Assembly: GCA_013115145.1 (NCBI GenBank)
Contig: JAAPAO010000023.1
Location: forward strand, 62,001 to 126,000
Direction: 5' to 3'
Origin: Perkinsus chesapeaki
Taxonomy: Eukaryota; Perkinsozoa; Perkinsida; Perkinsidae
Length of the DNA stretch: 64,000 bases
Shown: positions 42,307 through 54,118 of the stretch, one piece after another
Layout: each line of letters opens with the position of its first letter
How positions within the stretch are numbered: position 1 is the stretch's first letter
The notes under the pieces: model-generated
Database searches by the model: none
Told to the model about the DNA's origin: nothing
The model's input: the letters and a program-made list of their open reading frames with translations, nothing else
Made by a program: the position numbers and the translations under genes

Positions 42307-45086
42307 ATGACTACTCTCCGCCCCAACATCATCCTTCTCAAGCAGGGCACTGATTCCTCTCAAGGTAAGCAACCAGCGCTAGTGCTGCCACTCCTGATCC
42401 AGCAGCAGCAGCGGTAGCTGTCATTATAGCACTTATGTTCTTTCCTGCTACATTCCTTTAAGAACACGACTACTTCACCGAGCATGGCGATTCTAATACC
42501 TCGTGGCTGTATCGAAGGTGTAGTATATTTATCTGGCAGGTATCCCTCAGATCATTTCCAACATCAACGCCTGTGAGGTTATCGCGGACATAGTCCGTAC
42601 TACGCTGGGGCCACGAGGGATGGATAAGCTCATCCACTCGGAGAGTCGGGAGCCGACAATTACTAACGATGGCGCTACTGTCATGAAGCTGCTCAATATC
42701 AGTCATCCCGCCGCCAGGCTCATGTCTGATATCTCCAAGGCTCAAGATGATGAGGTGAGTTATTGGTCAAAGTGCTGGTAGGGATGGCGGGATCAGGTCG
42801 GAGATGGCACTACGTCTGTTGTCTTGTTCGCTGCTGAGCTTTTGAAAGAGGCGAAGATGTTCTTGGAGGAAGGCCTGCCTCCTCGGGCCCTTCTTAAGGG
42901 GTATCGCAGGGCCCTTCAGTTGGCTTTGGGTAGGTTATGGATGAGTAATGGTGGTGACGATAGTGGTGACAGATAAACTGGAGGAGTTGGCGGTCGATTT
43001 GACGGCCAAGGCGCCAGAGGAGAAAAGGGAGATGTTGGTTAAGTGCGCCGAGACGACACTCAACAGCAAATTAGTTAGCGGCCAGAAGAAGTAGGATAAC
43101 CTCGGCGAGGGGGGTGATGGAAATCTCTTTGTCAGATTCTTTTCGGATATGGTCGTGTCGGCAGTGTTGATGCTGGATCAGGATTCATTGCCTGTGAACA
43201 TGATCGGCTTCAAAAAGGTCCCTGGTGGATCGTTGACTGAGTCTAGACTGGTCGATGGTGTTGCTTTTAAGAAGACTTTCTCTTATGCTGGTAATAATAA
43301 AGGAATCCTGTCGGAGGGTTGCGCAGCAGATGGGGCCATTGGGGCCGGCGGGTGAAGTATTTACCCTTTCCGTAGTGGAAGTTAACCAGCTTCGATTCGG
43401 TCACCTCCCCTAATGGTACCGTGTCGTCGTTGCCTGTATTGTTATTGTCAGGTTTCGAGCAGCAGCCTAAGTACTTCAAGAACCCAAAGATCCTGCTCCT
43501 CAACCTCGAGCTGGAGTTGAAGGCCGAGAAGGATAACGCTGAGGTAGGCTGGGGCCATTGGAGGCCTAGGCGATGCTGATCGATTGAACACATTGGGACT
43601 CCGAATCTCCACGTTGATTTTTGCTCTTCAAACGAGGTTCTTTCAGGTTCGTATTTCCAACCCCGATGAGTACCAGGAGATAGTGGATGCCGAGTGGAAC
43701 GTCATTTACGAGAAGCTCGATAACATTGCCAAGAGCGGCGCGCAAGTTGTCCTGTCTCGCCTTCCTATTGGAGATCTAGCCACACAGTACTTTGCTGATC
43801 GTAACATTTTCTGCGCCGGCAGGGTCGACCAGGACGATATGAACCGCACGCTGCTGGTAGTGGTACCTTCGGTGGCGTTTTGCCTTCATGGTGATTCAGG
43901 CCGTCGGTGGATCTATTCAAACTACTGTGAACGGATTGACTGATGATGTCCTTGGTACATGTGGCAGCTTTGAGGAGGTTCAGATTGGCAACGAACGTTA
44001 TAACATTTTCCACCAGTGCCTCCAGTCGAAGAGCGGTAAGTCCGAGCTTGGGTAGTCGAGTGAATTTGATGGGAGCTGCCTCTCTCGGGCTCGGGAACGT
44101 CCACATCGCAGCAGATCATGTTTTTGTCCTTGTTCAGCGACCATCATCCTGCGTGGCGGTGCGGCCCAATTCATTGAAGAGGCCGAACGTTCCCTCCACG
44201 ACGCTGTTATGATTGTTAGGAGGGCCCTTAAGTGCTCCAAGGTGGGACGACGACGGTTAAGGAGGGGGCCTTGTTTAATATTATATATCAGATTGTTGGC
44301 GGTGGCGGTGCTATAGAGCTAGAGCTGTCTCGTTACCTTCGGGAATACTCTAGGACTTGCACCGGTGCTGATCAGGCTGTTATCAACTATTATGCGAGGT
44401 AAGCGAGAGGGAATACTAGGTGTTACCCAACCCAGGAGAGAGGAAGTCTCTTCTTGCACCTGGAACGTGTTTCCTATCAAACTTTCTATTGTACCTTTGC
44501 GCCTGGAGATTCTCTATCGAGCTTTGTATTCTGCCTACTTGGTCTTTTATCTCCCTTCTGTTTGAGGAATGCGCTATCTCTTCAGAGCCCTCGAGTGCAT
44601 CCCTCGTACTCTTGCCCGTAATAGCGGCGCCGACGCCACGGATCTACTGAACAAGCTGCGATACAAGCATGCTGAAGGTAAGCCAATTCTGTGACGCGGA
44701 TTGAGATGGTGGCGTCACAGGCTTGTCTGGTCGGTGGTACGGCGTTGATTGCTACAACTGCGATATTACCAACACGGTTGACAACTTCATTTGGGAGCCT
44801 GTAGTCGTGAAGAGGAACGCATTGGGCGCAGCCACAGAGGTAGGGGGTAGGTGAGCAGGATTTGAGGAGAGAGCGGTATGGGTTTAGGCAGCCTGCATGA
44901 TCCTCAGTATTGATGAGACGGTCACTAACCCCAAGTCGGAACAGCCGGTAAGGAAAATTGTAAACGTGAATCGCTTCGCTCCGCTAAACCCACTTTGTTC
45001 AGGGTGGTAAGGGCAAGGGAGGCATGCCCATGGGCAAAGGAATGGGCCGTGGCATGATGGGCGGCAAAGGGATGGGTCGAAGATAA
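42307..45086 (+). CDS. CCT7: Chaperonin CCT subunit eta (TCP-1 eta)
   Basis: The start at 42307 gives [19 protein letters not shown], then [19 protein letters not shown], the nucleotide-binding [11 protein letters not shown] and [10 protein letters not shown], and [20 protein letters not shown]. Further exons read [98 protein letters not shown], and [19 protein letters not shown]. The C-terminus is Gly/Met/Lys-rich ([12 protein letters not shown]). These match CCT7 closely over the whole length. CCT7 is one of eight subunits of the cytosolic chaperonin that folds actin and tubulin. Many introns of about 50 bp interrupt it. The last one (44948-45002) carries the recurrent intron motif. Confidence 0.96.
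44948..45002 (+). mobile_element. Recurrent intron motif, forward, CCT7 last intron
   Basis: A 55-bp intron between SEQP and GGKGKGG. CGCTTCGCTCCGCTAA at 44972-44987 ends 15 bp before the 3' splice site (TTTGTTCAG), in the position expected for a branch site. Confidence 0.78.
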
Positions 45087-45286
45087 ATAAACGTTAGGAG
45101 CGAGCCGACGTGAAGGCTACTACTAGAACGTATTTAGACGACGAGTCCGTCGATTAGGACTGTGATTAGGATGGTAGTGGCCAACAAATACCTTTTAAAA
45201 GTGATGACGATCATCTAGGATGGTTTTCTGCTGACTTTGGTGTTGAATTCAATGTCACTAAAGGGAGGGTCTAGCAGTTTGTGAGA

Positions 45287-46182
45287 ATGTCCTCGGAAGC
45301 ACCACCACCAACAGGGGCAGGGGCAGGAGCAGAGTCTTCTGTTGTGGAAGGTGTGCCGGCGGCATATTTCACCGAACCGCCATTCGAGGCATTCTCGATG
45401 TATGGTGCGGTGAAGCTGGATGAGTATATAAGAGAGCTGGGAGAGGAGTATTGGAAGTATCGGGTAGTAGGGCACCAGAAGTCTGGATGGACCACACTCG
45501 GCCATTGCTAGTCTTCGGTCGCTGGTGGAGCGTTCTTGCGATGCTGTGGAAGTTGTTAAGTCCCATTTCGCTCCTCTCTTTCGAACACGTGAGCCTAGGA
45601 AGGAGTTTCCCTGAATTCTCACCGTACGGAACTTGTGAGTGCTGCACTATTGAATCACCACCGTGTCACCACTAGGTATCGTCTAGTAATAATAATCTCT
45701 CGGGTATATCGAGATGGAAGCTGCCCCCGCCGGTGAAGACGATGGCACCGAGCGTGCAGCCAGTGGAGGAAGAGGAGGTTGAGGAAGGTAGCGAGCCTTG
45801 GTATTCAGGACTCGACTGCGTGTCAGCTCCAACTGCTACAACAACAGTGGTGGCCTCGCCCACCTCTGAGGAGGACAGCAGTGCTGCGGAGCAGGTGAAG
45901 CAGGCGGATCTACCTCGCAGACTGGTCCGACCGAAAAAATGCTTCCTCCACAAAAAGCCGAGGCCGCATACTTGTGCGAAATGCCGGAAGTATGCGGAGG
46001 AGATGGAAGAGTTTAATAGGAGTCTTATCGAGATGGCAGGTAGGCCGGTGACGTCGGCTGGCAATGGGAGGGTGCGAGGATATCAGACCCCTCAAAACAA
46101 CCAGTCAGAGATTCAACATCGTTGGAAGGGTCTGGTGGAGGAGAGGAGGAAGGTGTTGATGTTGATGGCAGCGGAGCCTTGA
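45287..46182 (+). CDS. Exons of an unrecognised Cys/His-containing protein
   Basis: The first exon begins MSSEAPPPTGAGAGAESSV and includes AFSMYGAVKLDEYIRELGEE. A second long piece from about 45690 is acidic (VEEEEVEEGSEPW) and then basic, with KKCFLHKKPRPHTCAKCRKY, a compact C-x2-H ... C-x2-C arrangement that could bind zinc. A helix reading YAEEMEEFNRSLIEMA follows. The PRP38-like exons start within a few bases of the end of this frame, so these may be the N-terminal exons of that gene. An intron close to 46030-46100 would be needed to shift into its frame. Confidence 0.45.
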
Positions 46183-47264
46183 TATTGGTCAACCAAGGAC
46201 CGCTGTATGGCCTCTACCCGACACTGATGCAGAATATTTGTTCATCTGAGTGAGTACGACGGATACCTCTCTGATCTTGATGTGGTTGGTAGTTACTATA
46301 AGGAGGGGCTTGGAGGGATAGGAACGGTGGAGGAGGTCGTAGAGGAGGTGGAGAAATCTGCGAATCACGCGGAGCCGTAGGCGGAGCGAAGCGGCGATTA
46401 GCATTATCTGTGGACTAGGTACAACGTTGGTGCGTTGAACATGCCGTCAACACTGTTTTGTTGCCTTTATAAATTATGTAAGATTTTGATAAATCTATCG
46501 GAGTGAGATTTGGAGAGTTTCAGGCACATTGGGGCCTAGTCCGGCAGATTTGCGACATATGTTGGGTAGGGGAAAGAGCCCGTAAGAGTATCTTTGTTGG
46601 GTATGAAGTGCACGGTTGAAGCTTAGATACGTAGTGTGTCTTGGACTCCTCTACCTGCGATGTGTGAGCAAGCCCAGCAAGTTATGGACATGGTTCTATC
46701 CCATCCTTTTCAACACCACTGTAGCCCCTCTTTTCTCGACGGTAGCCGTGGGGATGTCCGATTTAGGTCTTCCATCCGGAGCAAGTGATAGGAGAGGTCG
46801 AGGCCGAACCGATGACCCTCGGCCGCTATGCTGAGTTGCTGCTGCTCACCCACAAATACTTCACAGTCAATCTCAACAGGTTGGAATGTATCTACCTCAC
46901 AAGTCGCTGATGTCGTTCAGGTTGCCTGAATCAGCCCTGCAATCGTTTGGAGTTCGGTGCATCCTATTGGACACGGAGGATTGCCGCAGTAGAGCTGCTG
47001 GCCATCCTGAGAATGCCGACCAACTCAGTGTTGTTGGTACATATGTAAGCATGACTTCTTTGATTGTAGTGGAGGACCTAAATGCCAGGTGTTTGCTCGT
47101 AGTGAGGACTCAGGAACATGGGATTTGGGGCAGATAGTGCCGGGTGGAGACGCCAGCCTTGGAATGGTGGAGGTACCTTTGGGGGAGGGAGGCGCTCCAG
47201 CTCCAATGTTCGGGGCCGCTCTAGTAGCGTTATAGTGAGTGACGCTGAAGCATTTATGTTATAG
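46110..47264 (+). CDS. PRP38-family pre-mRNA splicing factor
   Basis: Spliced exons read NQGPLYGLYPTLMQNICSSE, YYKEGLGGIGTVEEVVEEVE, NVGALNMPSTLFCCLYKL, LRHMLGRGKSP and VVCLGLLYLRCVSKPSKLW, then TWFYPIL, FHPEQVIGEVEAEPMTLGRY and LLLTHKYFTVNLNRLPE. This is the order of the PRP38 domain (YFK...L.T..EVVDEI, PSTAFCLLYK, GFLYLRY..P..LW.W, TIGE...LL). PRP38 proteins belong to the tri-snRNP-associated machinery that activates the spliceosome. The intron at 46377-46418 carries the recurrent motif in reverse. A Gly/Arg/Ser-rich piece ending at 47264 (WNGGGTFGGGRRSSS) is a plausible C-terminal tail. The N-terminus probably lies in the exons just upstream. Confidence 0.8.
46377..46418 (+). mobile_element. 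Recurrent intron motif, reverse, PRP38-like gene
   Basis: A 42-bp intron beginning gTAGGCGGAGCGAAGCG. As in choline kinase intron 3, the reverse motif starts at the first base of the 5' splice site. Removal joins SANHAEP to YNVGALNMPSTLFCC in the frame required by the PRP38 domain. Confidence 0.75.
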
Positions 47265-47404
47265 GCAGTAGTTATGTTATTATCGGATTGGCAGGGAGGG
47301 CAGGGTTATGAATGCCAATCTGCGACACTACTGCGAAGTGAACTGATGAGGAGAAACCAGCACTTGCCCAATTTTTCTGTAGGATTTAACTATTGGTTTG
47401 AAAT

Positions 47405-48110
47405 GGTGTAGGCGAATGCTATATCGGTCGTATTATTATTACAACTAGTTTATATCGAGCTGATGCTTGATAGCAGTCTTCATTGGCGACTGCCCAGGTT
47501 CGGACGTCAGAGACTGAGACCAGGTTGGTCCATTGGTCGACCCTACGAATGTGTATGGATGTAGCGGCGGCCCGGAGAGCAGCGGATGCGGTGGCCTTTA
47601 CTAAGGAGGATGGTGAGGAATTCGGCAAATAGGAGGGTTCGAAGTGTGTTTCCTTAGATGCAGCAAGAGCTCGTAGACGGGCACTTCTAGTCTGGCGGCA
47701 ACAGCAGAGGGCATTTGCGGAGGAGAGAGCATTTAGAGTGTCCGCTGGATGGCAGAGCCGAGGAGTTACTGATGATGTAGGTCTCGATAGGGAGATACGG
47801 AAGCCTTCAGACTTGAATAACATTGCGGGTTAGACTTGGTAGAATGATTAGAACCGAAACGCCCGAACTTTCCTTAGAACTGAAATTTCCGAAGCCTTGG
47901 GGGGACTCGCAGAAAGGCGCTCGTGAGCTTGTTGATCGGAAAATGTAACCTAGGACCTTTGGAAGGGACGTAATGAAGATTGGCAATGATCTGTTGATCT
48001 CGTGGCAGATACATGAGGAGGAGTTGGAGCAGTTGCCAACGGCAGAAGGGCAGGAGGAGGAGAGTGAGGAAAGTGCCCCCAAGAAACGCCGTGTTGTCTC
48101 TAAAGAGTAA
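47405..48110 (+). CDS. Small charged protein with nuclear-localisation-like tail
   Basis: The best model reads ARARRRALLVWRQQQRAFAE and GVTDDVGLDREIRKPSDLNN. A 49-bp intron (47829-47877) leads to ELKFPKPWGDSQKGARELVD, and a 63-bp intron (47946-48008) leads to IHEEELEQLPTAEG, a Glu-rich run, and the stop at 48108-48110 after KKRRVVSKE. The last segment looks like a nuclear localisation signal. No family is recognised, and the 5' end and start codon are not settled. Confidence 0.45.
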
Positions 48111-48530
48111 TAAAGGGGCTTCATGGCCGTGGGTTGAGCGAGCGGATATGATCAGCTGCTCACGCCAGTTGCACCTGTGCTTTGCCACTCTTTCGTGGAG
48201 TTCCTAAGAACTTATAACCCCAATTCCGCACTCTGCTGTGAAAAGGATTCCTAGTTCTACCTGTGCAGAATTAACTACCAATGAACCTGACAGCTTCGTG
48301 GTTGATTCCTTGTTGTTCGTGTATCAGATACCAACAACAGCAAGAGGCTCTGCTACGTCGAAGATACGTGGACTCGGCAGCTCCCAAGCCAGCCGCCGCT
48401 CGAAAGGACCAGGAAGAGCCCGATGTCGGCTTTATCGGTTAATTTTTCCTCCCAATCGTTTCCTAACCTGAACTGGCTTCTAGTGCGACGCTACTGATTC
48501 GCGCTATTGTTAGTTTTTTCATTCGCTTTA

Positions 48531-49811
48531 ATGGCGCCAGTCGTCTCTGTTCCCGCCAGAGAGCCATCAGCGGCTCTTGTAGACTTCTCCGCTGCAACCT
48601 CCGGAGCTGCAGGGGCCGCCTTTAGCACGCTCGTTATGTAATTCATCGGGCGCTTCTGTAAGGCTCGGTATCATTATCCCAGGTATCCCCTCGACACGGT
48701 GAAGACACGCTTGAATGTCGGGGTCGATGAAAACGGTGAGCCTTATGATAAGGGGTCGTTGGACGTCCTCGTTCGCACTGTTCGGTAGGCAGCCTCGCTT
48801 AGAGTTAGTCTCAGTTTCGCCCGTTTTAGTTCGGGAGGCATTGGTGCTCTTTACCGCGGTTTAACGGCGAAGCTGTTCCACAGTGTCCTTCAGAAGTTCG
48901 TCTATTTCTACCTCTATAGCGCACTCATCGTAAGGAGCTCACGAGCGCTGGCTGGAAGGGAGAGAGACCTTTGTTGTCTTAGCGTGTTTATCAATCTAAA
49001 CGGCGCGTTGAAGGGAAGCTATCGGTATCTGCCAATCTTGCTCTTGGTTACATAGCAGCACTCGGAAGTGTATTTGTGACGACGCCTGTAGAGATAGTTC
49101 AGACTAGGCAGCAGGTAATTGATGACTGCCACTCCTCGGCAACAACGGTGTTTGTAGGTTGGACGCTCTGAAGGTCACTTCCTTCGTCACCTAACGCAAA
49201 TGGCCATCACCGAACCAACCGATTTGTAGGGAATGCTGCTTCGTAGGCCGCCTCCTCCTGGTCATGAGGGTTCTCAGGTACGCTGGCCTCGGTTCGAATA
49301 TAATATTATGCATCAATCCAGCAATCGAATATACTACGTTCGATCAGCTTAAAAGGCCCTTCCTTAAAGGACGGTATGAGTAACGCGATCTGCTCTTGTC
49401 GAGTGTGTTGTCGTTAGGTCCAATTTAACATCGATGGAAGCGTTCTGGCTCGGAGCTCTCGCCAAGGCTGTAGCTACGATATGCACTTTCCCGTAGTTCG
49501 CTTGCTTCTCTACGGTAGCGATTGCTTTGATTGCAGATATGTAAGAGTGAAGGTTTTGCAACAGACGAAAGGCAAAGGAAATGACCCTACCGAGGCGAGC
49601 CCAAAGAAGTTGCTGAAGGACATGTGGGACGAGGAAGGTGGCAGTGTGGCTGGATTGTACAAGGTTGGTTGCGTCTCTGTGCCCCTTACTGTATCGCCCC
49701 GTGCAGGGAATGAGCCCGCAACTCTACAAGGGGGTTTTAACAGCAGCGTTGATGCTGATGGCAAAAGAGAAGATAGATGAGAGCATTAAAAGTGTCATAT
49801 TGAGGAGATGA
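48531..49811 (+). CDS. Mitochondrial carrier family, peroxisomal PMP34/ANT1-like
   Basis: The start at 48531 gives MAPVVSVPAREPSAALVDF. Then come the first carrier motif YPLDTVKTRLNV, GALYRGLTAKLFHSVLQKF, VYFYLYSALI, a second repeat LGYIAALGSVFVTTPVEIVQ with TRQQ, and INPAIEYTTFDQLKRPFLKG. The third repeat is less regular at its entry but includes YVRVKVLQQTKGKG and LYKGVLTAALMLMAKEKI before the stop at 49809-49811. Three PxDxVxxR-type repeats define the SLC25 family. FVYFY plus NPAIEYTTFDQLKR points to the peroxisomal adenine nucleotide/CoA carrier branch (SLC25A17). Several 40-60 bp introns are needed. Transport substrate is inferred, not shown. Confidence 0.8.
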
Positions 49812-50243
49812 TGATGTGTGATTTCATATTAATTTATCGTTTCATTATTTATTATTGTTCGTGGTGTTTCCAAGCTCTCAAAGACAACATTGACACAAAC
49901 GACGGCGAATGCCAAGATCAGTTGGCTATAATGAAGAATAACGTTACCGAACTACACGGACATCATCATCACGAACAACATTCAGTCTTCTGGTGGCTGA
50001 TCAGCTGCATTCGATCACTCGGGTGATCTACCTAGTTTGCCAGCTCCACTCTTTCCATTTCCTATCAGAGATTGTCCTCCAAACTTATCACGCAGAAGTC
50101 CGTTCCTACGCAGCGGTATTATCAAACTTCATTCTGGTGTATGTTGTGAATAACGACATCTTTTGGAGTTGATAACTGCTAATGCGAAGGTTAGGGAACT
50201 TCCACAACAACATGAACCGTGAAATAGTTTCTTCTCGTGTTGA
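49812..50243. other. Spacer, no gene seen
   Basis: Short frames only. A piece near 49875-49955 (LKDNIDTNDGECQDQLA) looks protein-like but has no continuation. It lies between the carrier stop and the 3' end of the minus-strand gene. Confidence 0.4.
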
Positions 50244-50762
50244 CTATCCGCCATTTTTGAGGTGAAATAAACCTTTCTCGGGGGAGGAGAGTGCGGGGTT
50301 GCTTATTCTCTTCGCTTCCTCCAACTTGTCTATGATTATGTGTTTCTTGGCGATCAAGAAGTCAGAGACCCAGGCGAAGGGGCGATTCTCTCCTCCAGCA
50401 GTGATTGTCAGCGCGCGGAGGATTTCCTCGCAGTTCGGTCTTCCTGGCAGTTCTAGGATACCTCTCACCGCTCTAGCAACGTCACCGAAAGGGTTTAGAT
50501 TTTGGGAACGTCTCTGCGCGCTCGAGTCGAAAAGCGGGCTGGCAAACTGGAAGAATTTCTCCACTTTATCGGGTTCTCCGCTGACTGCAGTAGAATCGTT
50601 ATCAAATCTGAAGCGAAGCCACTGTAACGTTGGACTTGACCTGAGGTATAACATGATCGCCTTAGTGGAATTGGCGCCGCTACCTAAAAGCCACTCGAGC
50701 CTCACCTCCATTCCAACTGATGTAGGTTTCTGTGTCGTGGTTGACTCTATACAAAGAGACAT
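50244..50762 (-). CDS. Unrecognised minus-strand protein
   Basis: An open frame of 172 codons starts MSLCIESTTTQKPTSVG. It includes WLRFRFDNDSTAVSGEPDK, FFQFASPLFDSSAQRRSQN and a well-formed stretch reading PFGDVARAVRGILELPGRP followed by CEEILRALTITAGGENRPFAW. It ends near KGLFHLKNGG. Upstream on the same strand (50790-51050) is a further piece reading GLVTLSYGSSFAGRFGVAV that may be a 5' exon, and a 43-bp intron may lie within the first 60 codons. It does not resemble a family I know. Confidence 0.5.
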   Translation of the reverse strand: MSLCIESTTTQKPTSVGMEVRLEWLLGSGANSTKAIMLYLRSSPTLQWLRFRFDNDSTAVSGEPDKVEKFFQFASPLFDSSAQRRSQNLNPFGDVARAVRGILELPGRPNCEEILRALTITAGGENRPFAWVSDFLIAKKHIIIDKLEEAKRISNPALSSPEKGLFHLKNGG

Positions 50763-51054
50763 TGAGCGCTCAGAGGAGATAGTCCAACTTACGGTATGCT
50801 ACGAACATGAAAGAATCCCGACCCTTGTTTGTGTTTCAGCAAGCAGGAGTTCTTATCTTGGGCAATCTAACGCAAACAGAATCAATTGGTAACAGCACCC
50901 AGAGAGTCGTAACGGCGACACCGAATCTTCCGGCGAAGGAGCTTCCGTACGATAGTGTCACCAAACCTACTTCAATGTCGCCCACCACGGACTTCTGTAC
51001 ACCATCAGTCTGCTTATTAGTCTGACCACCAACAGTATAATTCTGATATATCAC

Positions 51055-51757
51055 TTCTAACCTTTCTCGGTCTCGCTCTCACAGCGCCCATCAACTCTCG
51101 TGTCGAAATGAAGCATAGTAGAGTGAAGACGTTGGAGGTGATCATTCTTCTCAAGATGGAAACAACGCCTCAAAGGGGAAACTTCAACACGACGCCAGTT
51201 GGCTGAGAACACTCAAATGCTTGTAACATCAATTCTCTAGCGGCAATCACTCCGAGGAAATACCGATCGCGCGAACGTTTAGACCTTCGGTGCCCGCCTG
51301 GGAAATCAATACCATTCGACACCTGCACCGGGTGCAGTGCACGCAATCATTCTCGCTCTAACTTGTTCCACTTTCGTGCGAACGACACGGAGAGCGGACC
51401 GGTCGACGAGACAGCAGCATAGGCAATGTACCGAAATTTCGACCAGGTTAGCGCGACTCATTTATGTTTCAACTAGACTGTAGGTCTGTGTTTGATATTG
51501 CGAGTTCTGGGATGAAGTCGAGCATCTCGACTGAACTGGCGCGAGACGGCGGTGAAGGCGAGAGAGGATAATTCGACAAATTGGGAACTTGGTCGGGAGT
51601 GCCGCCGACAGGTATTGCCAACACCATAGTCATCAGCTGACTACACTGACAGTTAACTTGTACACAAACCACTAGAGATGTGAAACCATAAAAAATTAAA
51701 TAAATAGAGATTGTGAGGGCAGCGAGATTTAAACAATAATTAAGAGCTTTGAATATC
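51055..51757. other. Spacer, no gene seen
   Basis: Only short frames on both strands. This should contain the 3' end of glutamine synthetase 1 and the 5' region of the minus-strand gene at 50244-50762. No repeat or RNA structure is supported. Confidence 0.45.
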
Positions 51758-54118
51758 TCACTTGATGAAGAGCATCTCCTGATAGGTCGGGAGTGGCCAG
51801 TACTCATCAGATACGATTTGCTCCAAAGAATCAACAGCCTCTCTTAACGCCTTCATAGTTGGGCGCAGTTCGTCAGCGGCAAACCTCGCATGAGCTTTAG
51901 GATCCTCGCTGGTGCTCTTGTGGTCGACCTTAGCCTTCAGAGCTGCCATAGCCTTGCCTAGATCTTCCACGTACTTGCTAACTTCGACCAGTCTAGAGCA
52001 AGTGAACTCGGGAACGATACCAGTGGCGGCCTTGAGATTGGCTATGTTAGCGGCGAGATCGGTTTGATACTTCAAACATGCGGGGAGAATCATCGTATCT
52101 GGCGAAACCTACACTGTCGTCGATTCCGTTACGACTTACTGGCAATCCTATAAGCACAGCGAGCCTCAACACCGATACGGTTGAAGTAGATTTCCAAAAG
52201 GATGTTCTTCTTTGCCATAAGCTCGGACCGGCTCATCACACCGCAGCTCTCAAACAAGGCGATGGTCTCTGGAGTCGCATACTCCTCGATTGCCTACAGA
52301 GCGACCAATAGAAAAACTAAAGTCGAATGATGCACGCAACTTACCTCCGGCGACTTCACCAAAACTTTCAATCCGCGTCTAACAGCCTCATCCTTCCAGG
52401 TATCGGAATAACCGTCACCGTTGAAAACAACGCGGCCGTGATCCCTATAGACCTCACCAATGATGGCCTTGGCAGACTCCTCGAGAGTCATGCCACTGGC
52501 AATTCTCTGCTCGAGCAAGTCAGCCAAATGCGCCAGACTCTGGGCCATAATGGTGTTCAAGACAATCAACGACGGTGACAATGATTGGCTCGAACCAACA
52601 GCGCGGAATTCGAACTTGTTGCCGGTGAAGGCGAATGGGCTTGTTCTGTTTCGATCGCCGGCATCCTTGTTCAGAGACGGCAGAGTCTTGGCACCCAAAG
52701 TCATCGATGTACGCCTCACACGAGTTTCCAAAGTGTAGTGGCCCGTACTAGGTTCACCAGCTTTAGTAGCCGACTTGATCTGCTCGAAGATATCGAAGAG
52801 CTGGTCACCAAGGTAGATGGAGATGATGGCAGGCGGGGCCTCTTGAGCACCTACAGACAACAACATCAACAGACAGACCAACAACTCACACCTTACCGAG
52901 TCTATGGTCGTTCGACGCGCTGGCAATGCTGCCACGCAAGAGACCAGCGTGGATGTCAACAGCTCTGATAACCGCTGCGATGAAGAATAGGAATCGAGTG
53001 TTGGCACCGGGGTTCTCGGTAGGCTCAAAGAAGTTGCCCTGAGTACTGTTGCCGATACTCCAGTTGACGTGCTTGCCAGAGCCATTAACACCTGCAAATG
53101 GCTTCTCGTGAAGGAGGGCCTGAAAGCCGTGCTTCTCGGCCGTATTGCGCAGAACTTGCATAATCAAATGCTGATGGTCGGAGGCGATATTAGCGGTCTC
53201 GAAGAGGGGAACGATCTCGAACTGTCCCGGAGCGACTTCGTTATGACGGCATTTGATCGGCACGCCAAGCTTGTACAGACGGCTCTCGGTCTCGGTCATG
53301 CACTTCAGCACTCGGTCGGGAATGGCGCCGAAGTAATGGTCATCGAACTGCTGGGACTTAGCTGGTATAGAGCCAAAGAGGGTGCGATCACAAATAACCA
53401 AATCTGGCCTCAACGAGACCAAACGTTTGTCGACCAAGAAGTACTCCTGCTCGGGACCACAGAAACTGGTGATGTTGCTGATATACTCGGACTCTCGGAC
53501 AAAATGGCCGAGGACTCGACGAGCGGAATTCTCTACCGCTTGCATAGACCTCAGCAAAGGAATCTTCAAGTCGATGGCCTCACCAGTCCACGAGACGAAG
53601 GCAGTGGGAATACATAGTGTGAGAGTGCCGCCCTTTTCCAGGACATAGGCAGGTGACGTTACGTCCCAAGCAGTGTAACCGCGAGCCTCGTTGGTACCGC
53701 GGATACCACCGTTGGGGAAGGAAGAGGCATCAGGCTCGCCTTGGATCAAAGACTTGCCATCAAACCTCGTCAGAGCAGTACCGTCTCCACTGGGCTCGAT
53801 GAAGCTCTCGTGCTTCTCGGCAGTGGAACCAGTGTGTGGATAAAAGACATGTGTGAAGTGTGTGGCACCGAGACCAACAGCCCAATCCTTCATAGCAGCG
53901 GCGACTGTATCAGCCAGAGAGGGATCAAGAGCCTCTTGGTTCTCCACAGTGCTGCGCATCTGCTTGTAAATAGAGTTTGGCAAGCAGTCCTTCATGACCC
54001 TATCAGAGAAGACATGCATGCCAAACTGGTCCTTGGTCGTCTTGGTGTTCACACCGTACGACAAGTCACGATTGCCATCAACAATAGATGAAATGGCAGA
54101 GACACGACTGGCGGCCAT
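51758..54118 (-). CDS. Type III glutamine synthetase, copy 1
   Basis: The start at 54118 gives [25 protein letters not shown] landmarks follow: [59 protein letters not shown], the active-site block [20 protein letters not shown], and [18 protein letters not shown]. It ends [13 protein letters not shown]. At about 740 residues it fits the GSIII (GlnN) class, known from Bacteroides, cyanobacteria, diatoms and other protists, and unlike the short eukaryotic GSII. It makes glutamine from glutamate, ammonia and ATP. Only three introns are seen, all in the 3' part: 52851-52896, 52294-52344 and 52099-52139. No targeting peptide is obvious. The start is preceded by a divergent eL36 gene. Confidence 0.96.

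Noticed and set aside
47854-47920. PKRPNF followed by LRTEISEALGG, resembling the splicing factor CCDC12
   Set aside because: The match needs two frameshifts and lies partly in a 49-bp GT-AG intron whose removal gives a clean continuous frame.
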